Below, piece by piece: positions 50,140-61,712 of a DNA stretch of 64,000 bases; the first letter of the stretch is position 1; every line of letters begins with the position of its first letter. The stretch comes from Boswellia sacra (Eukaryota; Streptophyta; Magnoliopsida; Sapindales; Burseraceae), in NCBI GenBank assembly GCA_013180625.2, contig SNVD02014566.1, positions 186,001-250,000 of the forward strand, read 5' to 3'. Position numbers and translations under genes: made by a program. The notes under the pieces are model-generated. The model was not told where the DNA came from. It did no database searches and was given only the letters and a program-made list of their open reading frames with translations.

Positions 50140-50787
50140 TTTTCAAAACAAGACGTGTTCATGTAAAATATCGACAAGCTTTATGAACATAAACATATTT
50201 AGGCAATAAATCAAAGTTAAACTGTCGTTGATCCTCACGTAGAGTAATTACCACTGAAGCAACAGTACTTTATTTTGATAATTAACATTCCATCTAACTT
50301 TTCTTAACCCAAAAATTTTGTTCAAGCAGAGAAAAGGCATTAAAAAGACAATTATTTTTATCTAAGCAGAGAAAAGGCATTACAGTCGATTAAAGGCCTC
50401 CAAATTCTCTGAGCTGGATTAGTGCATCTTACATATAAACCATCATGTCATCTGATCATAAAGCAAAGAAGACACACGCAGGCATCACCATATGATTACG
50501 GGGAAACGAAACGCAAAGTAAACGATATAACATTGCCAAAAAACTCACCTCAACTAAGTGGGAGCTGATCAATGTGCTGCAGACGTGTAAAAGCAACACA
50601 ATTAAATTAGAAAGAAAAAGATAAGACAGAGTAAAGAAAAGCAGCGGCCAAGACGAGCTGAAGATTTTGATAGAGGAAGGAAGAAATAGCTGTGGTTTGA
50701 TTGATCGAGCGTTTCTCATGCACCCACATATGTAGATGGATCACGTGGCATCCGTCTACTTTGACAGACAGCGATTGAAGTGTTTTC
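50140..50787. repeat. Duplicated block B, copy 1 (left part)
   Basis: It matches about 53560-54300 at high similarity: both have AGAAAAGGCATTAAAAAGA, ATTATTTTTATCTAA, GAGCTGAAGATTTTGAT and GAAGAAATAGCTGTGGTT. No convincing coding frame is conserved between the copies, so it is probably non-coding flank. The hAT-type element interrupts the block, which resumes at 52860. Confidence 0.75.
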
Positions 50788-52851
50788 TAGGGTTGGGCAT
50801 TTGCCCCGGACCCACTGCGGACCCGGCCGGACCCGGTCCAATGGGGTCCGCCCCGGAGCATTCATAGGGGCGGATCTGGGGCAGAAAATTTCTGCCCCGG
50901 CCGGGCGGGTCCGGGACCGGGTCTAGCCATTTGGACCCGTAGACCCGTCCCGCCCCGCAAGATTAGGGGTATATTTATAAAATTTTTAAAGTTTAGGACT
51001 GTTATGTAATTTTTTAGGTTATATTTGTTAAACTTTTTATATATATAAATTCTTAATAATTTTACAAATAATGCAAATACTTTAATAAAAATGACATTTT
51101 AATTAATAATTAATATCTTTTAGTATATTAACATCAATTTCTTCATATTATAATGAAAAAATAAAATATTTGTATTTTATAATAATTGAATTTGTATAAT
51201 ATATACAATCTTGATATAGATTATTAAGTACTAATTAAATTATTACAATATTAACAAGATTATTTTTAAAATATATATCTATAATATAATCAGTATATTA
51301 TTTTTTAAATATGTAAATAGAAATATGATAAAAAAATCTTAAAACCTTAAATATATGATTTATTGTAATTTAAATTAATTAATGAAATTATTAATGTTTC
51401 ATAAATATATAATGTTAATTATTTGGTATATGCCAATAATATTATTGCGATTATTAGATTGAAATTAAATCAACATGTTACTAAAAATTTATTTAATTGT
51501 ATTATCAACTATTTAAAAAATTGTCAATTAAATAATTTATAAGCAATAATACACTTTTAACATTATTTCTAATAAAGTATGTAATATTATTACTATTATA
51601 ATTAAATGACAATTAATGATAATTAAATATTTATATTTTATAATAATTAAATTTTATAATATATACAATCTTGATATAGATTACTAAGTACTAATTAAAT
51701 TATTGCAATATTAACATGATTATTTTAAAAATATATATCTTTAATATAATCAATATATTATTTCCCAAATATGTAAATAAAAATAGGATAAAAATAATCT
51801 TATAATCTTAAATATATGATTTATCCTAAATTCTTAAATAAATTAATTACTTTAATTATTAATGTTTCATAAATACATATAATGTTAATTAATTAGTATA
51901 TACAAATCATATTATTACTATTATTAGATTGAAATTAAATTAACATACTATTGAAAAAGTGTTAATTAACTAGTTTACAAGAATAATACATTTTTAACAT
52001 TATTTCTAATAAAGCATGTAACATTATTACTAATAAAATCAAATGGTAAGTAAATATTTATATTTTATAGTAATTAAATTTGTGTAACATATACAATCTT
52101 GATATAGATTACTAAGTACTATTTAAATTATTGTAATATTAAAAATATTATTTTAAAAATGTATATGTTTAATATAATCAATATATTATTTTCTAAATAT
52201 GTAAATAGAAATATGATAAAAATAATCTTATAACTTTAAATATATGATTTATCGTAATTTAAATTAGTTAATTAAATTATTAGTATTTCATAAATATTTA
52301 TAATATTAATTATTTGGTATATACCAATCATATTATTACTATTATTAAATTGAAATTAAATGAACATGTCATTAAAAAATTATTTAATTGTATTATCAAC
52401 TATTAAAAATTATCAATTAACTAGTTTACAAGCAATAATAAACTTTTAACATTATTTCTAATAGAATATGTAATATTATTACTAATAAAATCAAATGATA
52501 ATATACAACTATTTTGATTTTAGTTTGAAGATTTATTATTTTTATAATTGTTGAAAAATGATCATAGTTATAAATGGTATGATTAGAAATTGATAAGGGC
52601 GTTATTTGCAAAGATATAAATATTACAAGGGATGAAGTTGAAAAATATAAAGATTATAGGGGTGTGATTGTAAAAATATAAACAGTAGCGGGGCGGGGCG
52701 GGACGGGTCTGGATCTACTAAAATTTTTTTTGCCCCGCCCCACCCCGCCCCGCAAAGGGGCAAAGGGGCGGGACGGGGCAAAAAAAAAGGTCAACGAGGC
52801 GGGGCTGGATACCGACCGCCCCGTACCCGCCCCGTCCCGGTTCCAACCCTA
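50788..52851. mobile_element. hAT-type non-autonomous element, 2064 bp, with 8-bp target duplication
   Basis: The ends TAGGGTTGG and CCAACCCTA are perfect 9-bp inverted repeats, and the flanks GTGTTTTC at 50780-50787 and 52852-52859 are an 8-bp target duplication, both as expected for hAT elements. The subterminal 150-170 bases at each end are very GC-rich, full of CCCCGCCCC and GGGGCGGGACGGG words. The interior is AT-rich and contains three imperfect tandem units (see next entry). No coding frame is present. The insertion splits duplicated block B. Confidence 0.9.
51165..52500. repeat. Three imperfect tandem units of about 410-460 bp inside the hAT-type element
   Basis: Units start at about 51165, 51625 and 52045, each beginning with TATTTTATA[A/G]TAATT and then ATATACAATCTTGATATAG. 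Each continues through a TAATATAATCA[G/A]TATATTA segment and an AATTATCAA[C/T]T-like stretch to an AACATTATTTCTAATA segment. The last unit is followed by the GC-rich right end. Confidence 0.8.
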
Positions 52852-53047
52852 GTGTTTTCTCTCTTAAATAATTAAAAAATTTTCTACCATGATTTGTCCT
52901 CTTCCAGTCTCATCAGCGATCAAATCACACCGCCCTAGTATTTCGATTGGTCTTGGTCCACACAAGTCACCTTTAATTGTTTGTTGATTGAAAATTATTC
53001 ATCTTCTTCCGAGAAAAGACACTGTATCGAGGATTTTTTCACAGCCT
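52852..53047. repeat. Duplicated block B, copy 1 (right part)
   Basis: It matches about 54340-54510 of the second copy: CAGTCTCATCAGCGATCAA and GACACTGTATCGAGGATT occur in both. In the second copy these lie directly after the left part, which shows that the hAT-type element entered a continuous block. Confidence 0.7.
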
Positions 53048-53275
53048 CTAAACTTTTCTTTTAAAAAATTTATTGTAATATTTTATATTTTGCTTTCTCA
53101 TGTCGGCCCATTTTTCATTACCGTAATTGAGGGGTGTAAGCTTTCTCATTTTTCTCACGAAGTCCTTTACGAACCTTGAAAATACAACACTCGGGAGCAC
53201 GTACCAATTTTTCTTTGGATACCGGATTTTCTCGATCAATATCTATTACGAACTCATTGCATTGATGCTTTCCGC
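53048..53275 (-). pseudogene. DUF247 amino-terminal fragment
   Basis: Minus-strand reading gives, in two frames, ECCIFKVRKGLREKN and KAYTPQL, then NEKWADMRKQNIKYYNKFFKR. These match the start of DUF247 proteins (ECCIYRVPKRLREKK and KLADMQKQKIRYY in the intact copy). The GPYHHG part between them is lost and the frame shifts. Nothing further downstream in the family is present, so this is a fragment of a deleted copy. Confidence 0.8.
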
Positions 53276-53559
53276 AGGGTAACATCTGTTAGACTTATCC
53301 AACAGAAAGCCTTGCTATTGTATAGTTCTCGATCGGGACGCTAGATGATTCTTAGCTTTAATGTCGTGGTCCTGGTAGCAAACAGACAATTTGTCACTAA
53401 CGATATATTCAAAATATGGGCAGCTTTAATTTTAAAGTAAATCTTAAATTTTTTTATCAGGGCAAGTCACTTCCGTTTTTCGATCTTACATCCCGAGTGA
53501 TGATTTTGAAATTGGTTGATGAAGAGAAGATATTATTATCGAAGCAAGCTAGCAAAAAG

Positions 53560-54510
53560 ATGTGAACATATTTAAGAAAGAAATTAAACTGTCCTTTGAT
53601 CCTTGTTTATAGAGTACTGTATTGTGATTATTAAAATTCCGTCAAAACTCTTCACACAAAAATTTAGCTCAAGCAGAGAAAAGGCATTAAAAAGAGAATT
53701 ATTTTTATCTAACTAGGGGAAAGACATTACAGCCGATCCAGGGACTCCAAATTCTTTTTGCTGGATTAGTTCATGTTACATATATACCATCATGTCTTTT
53801 GATCATAAAGTAAAGACGACAAACTCAGGGATCACCACATTATTGAAATATAAAATATTTATATATATTATCTTAAGCTTTAGGATAAAGTAATAAATTT
53901 AATATAATATCAAAAATTTTGCACGTGCTTATACTCAAAAATTTAAATTTTTAAGTAAGGTAACAAATTTAACGCACATGATTAAAAAAAAAAAAATACA
54001 GGACACCTGAAAGTAAAAGATATAAAAGTGCAAGAAAACTCACCTCAACGAAGTGGGAGCTGATCGGCGTGCTGCAGATGTGTAAAGCCGGCAAAATTTA
54101 AGTAGAAAGAAAGAAATAAGACAAACAGAGTAAAGCAAAGCAGCAGCCAAGAAGAGCTGAAGATTTTGATGGGGAAGGAAGAAATAGCTGTGGTTCGCTT
54201 GATCTAACGTACATCCACTCATGCACGCACATATGTAGAGGGATCCCGTGATACGGCATCCGTCTTCTTTGACAGAAAACGATTGAAGTGCTCTCTCTCC
54301 CAAATAATTAACATACATAAAAATATCTATATATCTACCATGATTTTTTGTCTTTCAGTCTCATCAGCGATCAAGTCACACAACACTCAATATTCCATTT
54401 GATCCGCATGAGGCAATAATTCCAGCCCTTTACTTATTTTTTTGATAGAAAATTATTATTCTTCTTCTAGGAAAACGACACTGTATCGAGGATTCTCTTG
54501 CAGCCTCTCA
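53560..54510. repeat. Duplicated block B, copy 2
   Basis: Uninterrupted counterpart of 50140-50787 plus 52852-53047. The minus-strand open frame at 54040-54318 lies in it; the corresponding frame in copy 1 (50456-50719) has a different sequence and length, so neither looks like a gene. Confidence 0.75.
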
Positions 54511-54514
54511 TTTT

Positions 54515-57070
54515 TTATGGCGTCTCTTTTCTCTATTTCCTCTCTATACCATGTTTGCTAATGCACATGAAAATCAACTCATATACACATGATGATAAAT
54601 ACTGCTCGTTTCCTCTTCAATTGAAAATGAAAATTTAATAATCTGTTAATATCAAAATCTACTACATATACATGTGCCATATATATGATGAGTTTTGATC
54701 AACTTGTGATAAAACAAGAATATTATTTTTATTCCTATTTTAATATTTTAGAATTATATTTTAGGAAGTATTTGATTTGTAATAAATATCTCTTTAAATT
54801 AGGATATAATATATTGTATTCTAATTAAATTAGGAGAATATCTATTTGTCCTAATTCCTTTTGGAGTTTAATTATATCACTTCCTATTTTATTTCTCCTA
54901 ATCCTAATATGATTTTGATTAGATTTTTTACAGGATTTTTAGAAAATTTCGGTCAGACCTCTCACTATATATATACAAAGTTATTCAGACAGTTGATTAC
55001 GTGATTGAGAGATTAACGTGTTGGCTATTTTGGTTGTAAGAGAGTCTTCAGTTTGGCATTCCATGAATTCATAGAAGAGAGCTTCAACGCAAAAGAAATG
55101 TCTTCTTTGATTTGATTCTTTGAGTCTTTTGATTTATGTATGAGTGGTAGAAATCGTACATGAGTTGTTGATTGAGTCTGTGTGAGTTAGTAAACACTTG
55201 GGATAACTTGCGGGTTAAGTGTTTATATAATTCAGTGTCAGACATCATTGTTTTGTATAACTTAACATTGTGTTGTTAAGTTATCTGCGACAGAGAGTGG
55301 ACAGTGTCACTAGAGTTTAAGATCTTGACGGAATTTTGTTTGTTTAAGATTAGGTCAGTGTGTGAGAGTAAGTCAGCACTGTAAAAGGTCTTAAAGATTG
55401 TACAAACAAAAACTTAGTGAATTGCAGCTCTATAGCTGTCTCTGGATGTAGGTTTTATAACTGAACCACGTAAAAATCCTCCTATGCCAATTTATATTAC
55501 AGTTTATTATTATATTTCTTATAACTGCATACCTCTAAAACTTTCATAATCATTAATTTCAATCTTAGATAGTTGGAAGATCGCAATAAATTCATTCAGA
55601 ATGATTAGCTAGGTTCATTTCAACTAACGCAAGAATTATAGGGCTCGACTTTTCTAAGGGATAGAAAACAATTCTTTTAAGCATAGGTAAAGCGAAGCAC
55701 TACACTTACAAAATTTCATAAAATAAATGTTTTAGTATTATTCATTTATTGATATGTTATTTCTCTTTTTAAATAGATTCTTTTTTTTTTTTTTGTATAT
55801 TCATCCATCCAATCATCATATAACACATCAATTATATATAAGAGTTTATACACATAATTTATAAATTTAGCTTTTTGTTCCATTATTAAATAGTCAATTC
55901 TATATATGATTAGACTAGTCAACAACTAAAAAAAAAAAAATCTTAGTTAGGACTATATTTTACTCTTATCCTATGGTTATAAGATAAATGAGAACATGAT
56001 ACACCATTTAAATGAGTTACATGAAAATTTAATATTATTAAAATGTTATACCAATATAAAAATTATATTACAATTATAAATATAAATAATGATTAATAAT
56101 ATATATGAAAATTTATTTATATAATTTTAAATTTGAGTTTTTTTTTAATTATTATGTATAGTCTAATTCAATACAATATCAAACACAAAATAATATTATA
56201 TATAGTATAGTTTGATGTAGTATTGTCGAATTTATAAATATCAAAATCTGATAAGCAATGACATCCACTAACCCGGCCCTTGGCCTTTCTTAGTTCTATA
56301 CTAGATTAGGGCAACTCTCTAGTGTAGTTTTCATCATTCATCAAAATAATGACTTCACATCTGTTACAAAAGCAAACAGCATAGATGTAGAAATCAGCCT
56401 CTCATATATATTGTGTGGAAACATATTATAATTATATAATTAAATATCAACAAATCTTATTAATTTTATAATTTATCATAAGTTTCTTTAGAAATCAGCC
56501 TCTCACATATGAAACTTAAAACTTGTGGAAATAAAAAGCGTCTATAATCAATAAAAATCACACAAAGAAAAAGAGAAAATAAATTGATCAATATTTGTAG
56601 AATAAATATTTCTCACGGCAATCTACCTTGTTCTCGCTATGGAATTTCGCTAATAAAATCACAAAATGTGCCAATCTCCCGAGCCCGATGTGTCACCTCC
56701 ATTGAATTTATTTTGATTAAGGTGTCCACTGCCACCGACACATGGCTTGACATTCTGCATTGGATTGGATTCAATAGCATCCATCAGTTGATTTCATATT
56801 TGTTGCATAAACAAACAAAATAGAGTCAAGTGCCACAGTTCTCGCAAGGAGACAATTTTTATTTTTCATACATGTAGAAAATATCAATGAATCACATTAA
56901 TTCCATAATTTAACATAAATTACTTTCAAGATACGACTTCGTCATAAAACTTAAAAAAATTTATAAGAATATAAATTGTTAACCTATTTTTTAAATCAAC
57001 CAAGATTGCATAATAAAACTATGACGAATATTACCAAATTTATCATTAATTAATTAACTAATATTGCTTG
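54515..57070. repeat. Duplicated block C, copy 1 (contains a probable LTR)
   Basis: It shares with copies at 58105-59290 and 62195-63660 an ordered series of words: AATGCACATGAAAATCAACTC, CTCATA[T/G]ACACATGA, GTTGGAAGA, CAATTCTTTTAAGCATAGGTA, ATAAATGTTTTAGTATTATT, TATATTCATCC and CATTATTAAATAG. The 56570-56880 part (GAGCCCGATGTGTC, TTGTTGCATAAACAAACAAAAT) is shared only with the third copy. No gene is recognised; the plus frame at 56584-56823 is not kept open in the other copy. Confidence 0.75.
54707..55548 (+). mobile_element. Probable solo LTR of a Copia-type retrotransposon
   Basis: Sequence not shared by the other block C copies. It starts about TGTGATAAAACAAG, has a TATATATATAC promoter-like box at about 54965-54975, and contains CTGGATGTAGG followed by TAACTGAACCACGTAAA at about 55441-55475, a pattern I know from the 3' part of Copia LTRs. 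No gag or pol coding sequence is nearby. The exact ends and target duplication could not be fixed, so the coordinates are approximate. Confidence 0.5.
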
Positions 57071-57390
57071 TAGTCAGTTATATAGACTTGTTTTAAATTG
57101 TTTTTTATAAATTAGGTGAGTAAAAGATGCTAATTTTTTCGAGATATGATGTAATATAGTCTAACTAACATATCAAGTAGGAAATCGAGTCTTATAATTA
57201 GTAAGACAAGGTTACTGCAACAATTTTGTCAATAATGCTAATTAATACTTGATCAACTACTCTTCCTTTGGCAATTAAGCTGTGATTCTTAGTTAACAAA
57301 AACAGTCAGTTGTTAAAGATGTTAGTTGGATGGTTACAAGAACCACAATACTTAATAATCCCATACCAATAGCATCATTTAAAATTAAAC
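57071..57390. other. AT-rich spacer
   Basis: Non-coding DNA between block C copy 1 and the SINE; no gene, repeat boundary or motif recognised. Confidence 0.5.
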
Positions 57391-57402
57391 ATGTTCGATT
57401 TA

Positions 57403-57543
57403 TGACCCACAATAGGTTGGTTTAAGTGGCAAGGGCGGTCCAGGAGGGAGTTGGTAAGGCCAACAGAGAAGTTTTTTGTTCGACTCTTCACAATGACCTT
57501 TCTCCATGAGATAAGCGGGTCCGAACACCTCGGTTAAAAAAAA
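57403..57543 (+). mobile_element. tRNA-derived-type SINE, 141 bp, with 12-bp target duplication
   Basis: Identical 12-bp flanks ATGTTCGATTTA lie at 57391-57402 and 57544-57555. The element has an A-box-like AAGTGGCAAGGGCGG near its start, a B-box-like TGTTCGACTC some 60 bases on, and an A-rich 3' end (GGTTAAAAAAA). This arrangement is that of a plant SINE copied by LINE machinery. The family name is not known to me. Confidence 0.8.
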
Positions 57544-57832
57544 ATGTTCGATTTACAAGATTTCATGGGTATTCGTACACGGGTTTTCGGTAAATTAATC
57601 TCAAGATCAGTTATATTCCAAGTTCTGACAATAACAGTGGATGCATCAATGAGACATTTTACTTTATTCAATAGTTGGCATGATCAAGTCGTGGATTTAA
57701 TATACTAATTTTGAGAGTATATATCACAAGGTAGAGTATATAATATTACATCAAAGCCTACATTACAAGAAAGCCAAGCTTCGAATGCAAAATCTCACCG
57801 CAATATAAGTAATTCTAATGCAAGGATGAAAA

Positions 57833-58114
57833 TCACATGAACTGGAAAATCGCACCAACTTGACTCGACTTCAAGGCGACGGCTGAACGGTAACATGGTT
57901 TGCATGCAAAAAAAAAAAAAAAAAGAGTGAGTGCTAATAGTATAGATGCTGCGATGGTTCCCGTGCCTCTCCAAAGATCACTGAAATATACCCTCGCCAA
58001 TATTGCCTTGGTAAGAGTCCACCACCTTTTGTGGTGCTCCTTCAGATCTTCGCTGGTGTTTTTACAACATGAGTGATCACTTGGTGTTATCAGCAGGCAA
58101 AGTTTGAAAATCAC
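57833..58114 (-). pseudogene. DUF247 carboxy-terminal fragment
   Basis: Reads FKLCLLITPSDHSCCKN, EDLKEHHKRWWTLTKA, VYFSDLWRGTGTIAAS and ILLALTL, which aligns with the last 70 residues of the DUF247 gene at 43363-44682 (FNKLCLQIVTSGESCYDG, VYFSNLWRGTGTVAAT). A run of about 16 T (coding strand) at 57907-57923 follows and changes the tail to Phe. The rest of the gene is absent: homology to block C begins right at the fragment's upstream edge. Not expected to make a functional protein. Confidence 0.85.
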
Positions 58115-59290
58115 TCATATACACATGAAGATATATACTGCTCAGTTCCTCTTAAAATTCAAAATGAACATGTAACAAACATTAATTTCACGACTTGGAA
58201 GATCGCAATAATTCATTAAAAATAATTAGGCTCGTTTCGGCTGACACAATAATTATAGGCCTTGACTTTTCTATGGGATTGTAAACAATTCTTTTAAGCG
58301 TAGGTATAGCGAAAAAATGATGTTACATTTATACTCAAAACAATTTCAATAAATACTTTCAAGTTTTTATTTAATTTCAATTAGAGAACGACTATATATG
58401 GTTTATCAATTACACTCTTAAAAATGATGATTTAAGAGAGTGAAAATGTGATTTTTATACATGTTCAAAAGTGTGATTGATTAAAAATGTAAAGCAGTTC
58501 TTTGATTGAGATTAAGCTAAAACTCGAGAGTACTTATTGATATTATACCATTTATAAATTTTATAAAATAAATGTTTTAGTATTATTCATGTATTAATAT
58601 GTTATTTCTCTCTTTGAAATTTTGAATACATTAATATTTTAGTAGTGCTTACAACTCAAATACAATCAAAAGTCTACAACCTGATGTGACAGTCTATATG
58701 ACAAAAATTCACTGGAAGAAGAAAAAACAAAAAATGAATGAGGGAAGTTATATCTCCAGTAGTATTTTACCATTTAGATTACCATATCACATTATAGAAT
58801 TCGAGTTATATTTGGATTATAAGCCTAATATCATTGTTGATTTTTATATATTCATCCTTCTAATCATCATATAACACATCAATTATATATAAGAGTCTGT
58901 GCACATAATTTATAAATATAGTTTTTTGTTTCGTTATTAAATTCTTAATTCTATGAATAGACTAGTTAATCACTTTTAAAAGCTTAGATAGGACTATATT
59001 TTACTCTTTCTCTTCACTTATCCTATAGTTACAAGATAAATAAGACACATGATATGGCATTCAAATGAGTTACATAAACTTTTCATATTATTAAAATGTT
59101 ATACCAATAGAAAAATTATAATTATAAATATATATAATGATTAATAATATATATTTTTAATAATATATGAAAATTTATTTATAAAATTTTAAATTTGAAT
59201 TTTTTTATAATTATTATGTATAGTCTAATCCAATACAATATCAAACGCAAGATAATAGTATACATAGTATAGTTTTATGTAGTATATATA
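58105..59290. repeat. Duplicated block C, copy 2
   Basis: Second copy of the block described at 54515, lacking the LTR-like insert and carrying about 200 extra bases at about 58625-58840. It ends in AT-rich DNA near 59290. No gene. Confidence 0.7.
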
Positions 59291-60064
59291 AAATTAATAA
59301 AAAAATATAAAATTTACTCATCTCAAGTCTTTAAATACAATATCTATAAATATAATAAAGAAATTTCGATAACATATAAAAAACTAATCACTTAATATTT
59401 TTATGATACAAGCTATATAATAAATATATGCTATAAAATAATTTTTTCTATAATTTGACAAAAAATGTCAATGAACAATTTGACACAAAATGAGTACTAT
59501 CACATGTCATTTTGTACATATCTGTATAACATTACTTATATATTATATTAATTATTTAATCAAGTACATTTTTGTAAACCTTCAATTATTTTATTTTATT
59601 TTTTTAAAGCTAGATTGGGTTTCATAGTTACACATATGATTTTGAAATTAGTAATACTAAACTTACAACATTCCTGCAGTTCAAACTTTTACAATATAAT
59701 GTGACAGTCTACATCTTGAAATTCTATTGAAGATGTAATTTCTCCTATTCTTTTTTATTTTTCTCCTTTAATAAATTTTCGTTATATAAACTATTATATC
59801 ATGTTATAAAATTTGGGTTATATGAAGGTTGTAAGTCTAATACTACTATTTTGAAATAAAAAACTATTAAAGACATGAACCTCTTGAAGTCGATTCATGA
59901 AAATGGAACTAATATCCCATACAACCCATTAACAAAATGAAAGATTGAAATCATTGATGTGCCATCCTCCAGTGTGAAGACTTTTTAATATATTAAGTCA
60001 CCCCAACTGATTTGAATAGTAACATAACACCTTCAAACTTTAGCAACCGTTAGTAAAATTCGCT
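59291..60064. other. AT-rich spacer
   Basis: Non-coding DNA. The part at 60014-60060 is the repeat fragment also seen at 45885-45930. Confidence 0.5.
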
Positions 60065-60347
60065 TTCCGTATTCCATTCAATGGTTTTGGGCTATGGTTA
60101 TGGTCTTATTTCTCGTTCTCGGACTATTATTTTTTATTCATGGGCACGCAATCAATCAGCTAATCACATTAATGTCAGTTGTTCACAAGTACATGGCGCC
60201 CTTTTATTGGAAATGTTACTTGTTTTGAGATACATACACTGCAAATTAATGGCTGAACACATCAATATGATACTTTATACAAGTTGAAGCTTTTAGGAAA
60301 GCAACATCGATCATATGATAAATTTAAATTCATAAAAATAAATAAAC
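60065..60347. repeat. Block A flank, third copy
   Basis: It matches 47965-48296: CGTATTC[C/T]ATT, CTATTATTTTTTAT-like text and TGGCGCCCTTTTATTGGAAA occur in both, directly before a DUF247 3' end. A shorter match to 42915-42990 (AATGGTTTTGGGCTATGGTTATGG) ties it to the small membrane-protein gene. Confidence 0.7.
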
Positions 60348-61712
60348 TTAGTGTGGAGTCCACCCTCCCGACAATCTCTGCGCAGTTTGTATCAATTGGA
60401 GTAGTAAGACTATTGTAGCAGCAACCGTTGCCGTGCCTCTCCAAACATCTTTGAAATACACACTAATCAAGGTTGCCTTGGTACGATTCCACCATTTGTC
60501 GTTGTAATCTTTCAGCTCTTTTCTGATCCCTTGGTAACACGATTTTTCACTTAACCTAATCTCCAGGCACAGTCCGTTGAACATCCTTGATATTGCTCCA
60601 TGGTGGCCCACATGATTGGAAATAATCTCCTTTTCAACAAGCAAATCCACATCTTCTTTAGTGTTTATTAGAGAATCAATCAGCTCAATGTAGTTGCAGA
60701 GATGTGTTTCTGATGGATAATGGCACTGCTCCAACGCCATCATGTTACGAATCACACATTCTGTAGTGTCTTCTATTATAATGCGTGGAATCCGTAGCTC
60801 ATCTGATACTTTACCTTTAAACAACTGCATACATTTTGATCTCTTTCTTGGTTGAAATTTTATGTCAAGTAACCCCTGGGCGCCATCCAGTTTATCATCA
60901 GTGATATCCATGCGCTTAAACTTCACCCCGGACTCATTCAGCTTAACAGCACTGGGTAAATCTCCAGCACTCATTTCTTCTCCAATTGGACGGAATTCCA
61001 CAATACAATTTCGTGACAAATCGACAAAATGTTTAAACTCTATTCGCTCAGGTATTCTACGAAACATGTCATTAGGCTTATCATAACCGAAAAATTTGCA
61101 ACAAAGACAGAGCAAGGACACTTCTCCGGTGGGTCTGCCAAAAGCTTTTTTGTATATTCCGTCCAGGACAAAGAACGGTAGTTGATTCTCAAGCAACTGC
61201 AAGTCCAGCTTTATAGCTTCTTTTAGCCACAGTTGATCGAGCAAAAAGTCACCTGCATATCTCCAGTTGTCAAAATTTCTCAAGAAGAGTTCAATAATGA
61301 ATATAGCGTCATATAGAATCATCTCTGTGAATTGTGGACTTTTAAGGGGGGATGCCTCAGCATAACACCTTCGGATACATTGCTCCTTCTCTTTAACAAA
61401 GTTCTGGAGTTTCTCAAGATCAGATTCGTTACATCTTTTAACAAATACATCGTAATATCTTATCTTTTGCTTTTGCATGTCGGCCAATTTTTTATTTCCA
61501 TGATGATAAGGACCGATTGAAACTAATTGAGGGGTGTAAAGTTTCACTTTTTTTTCACGAAGTCTCTTAGGAACCCTGTAAATACAACACTCCGGATCAG
61601 GCACCACTATTTCTATTATGGGCTCTTCGCTTTGCTGCTTTAAGGGAGCGCATTTGGACTCTTCTTCGCTTCGCTGCTTCAAGGAAGTGCTTTCTGAACA
61701 ATTTTTTGCCAT
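60348..61712 (-). CDS. DUF247 (UPF0481) protein, intact copy 2
   Basis: Single-exon gene of 454 aa from the ATG at 61710-61712. Family landmarks in order: a Ser/Lys/Glu-rich start with a short internal repeat (LKQRSEEESK and LKQQSEEPI), PECCIYRVPKRLREKK, LVSIGPYHHGNKKLADMQ, MILYDAIFIIELFLRN, LDLQLLENQLPFFVLDGI, LPSAVKLNESGVKFKRMD, FQPRKRSKCMQLFKG, IPRIIIEDTTECVIRNMMAL and DVDLLVEKEIISNHVGHHG. The C-terminal hydrophobic run after WRGTATVAATIVLLLQLI is the usual single membrane anchor. Role unknown; family proteins are often at the plasma membrane. It is much closer to the pseudogene at 48297-49640 than to the copy at 43363-44682. No stop or frameshift was seen. Confidence 0.93.
   Translation of the reverse strand: MAKNCSESTSLKQRSEEESKCAPLKQQSEEPIIEIVVPDPECCIYRVPKRLREKKVKLYTPQLVSIGPYHHGNKKLADMQKQKIRYYDVFVKRCNESDLEKLQNFVKEKEQCIRRCYAEASPLKSPQFTEMILYDAIFIIELFLRNFDNWRYAGDFLLDQLWLKEAIKLDLQLLENQLPFFVLDGIYKKAFGRPTGEVSLLCLCCKFFGYDKPNDMFRRIPERIEFKHFVDLSRNCIVEFRPIGEEMSAGDLPSAVKLNESGVKFKRMDITDDKLDGAQGLLDIKFQPRKRSKCMQLFKGKVSDELRIPRIIIEDTTECVIRNMMALEQCHYPSETHLCNYIELIDSLINTKEDVDLLVEKEIISNHVGHHGAISRMFNGLCLEIRLSEKSCYQGIRKELKDYNDKWWNRTKATLISVYFKDVWRGTATVAATIVLLLQLIQTAQRLSGGWTPH

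Noticed and set aside
54040..54318. Minus-strand 92-codon frame as a gene
   Set aside because: The equivalent frame in the other block B copy differs in length and sequence, so coding selection is not supported.
59460..59535. Possible third member of the AGTAATGCTA MITE family (ends GTATAACATTACT)
   Set aside because: Only one end is convincing, and no 9-bp target duplication was found.
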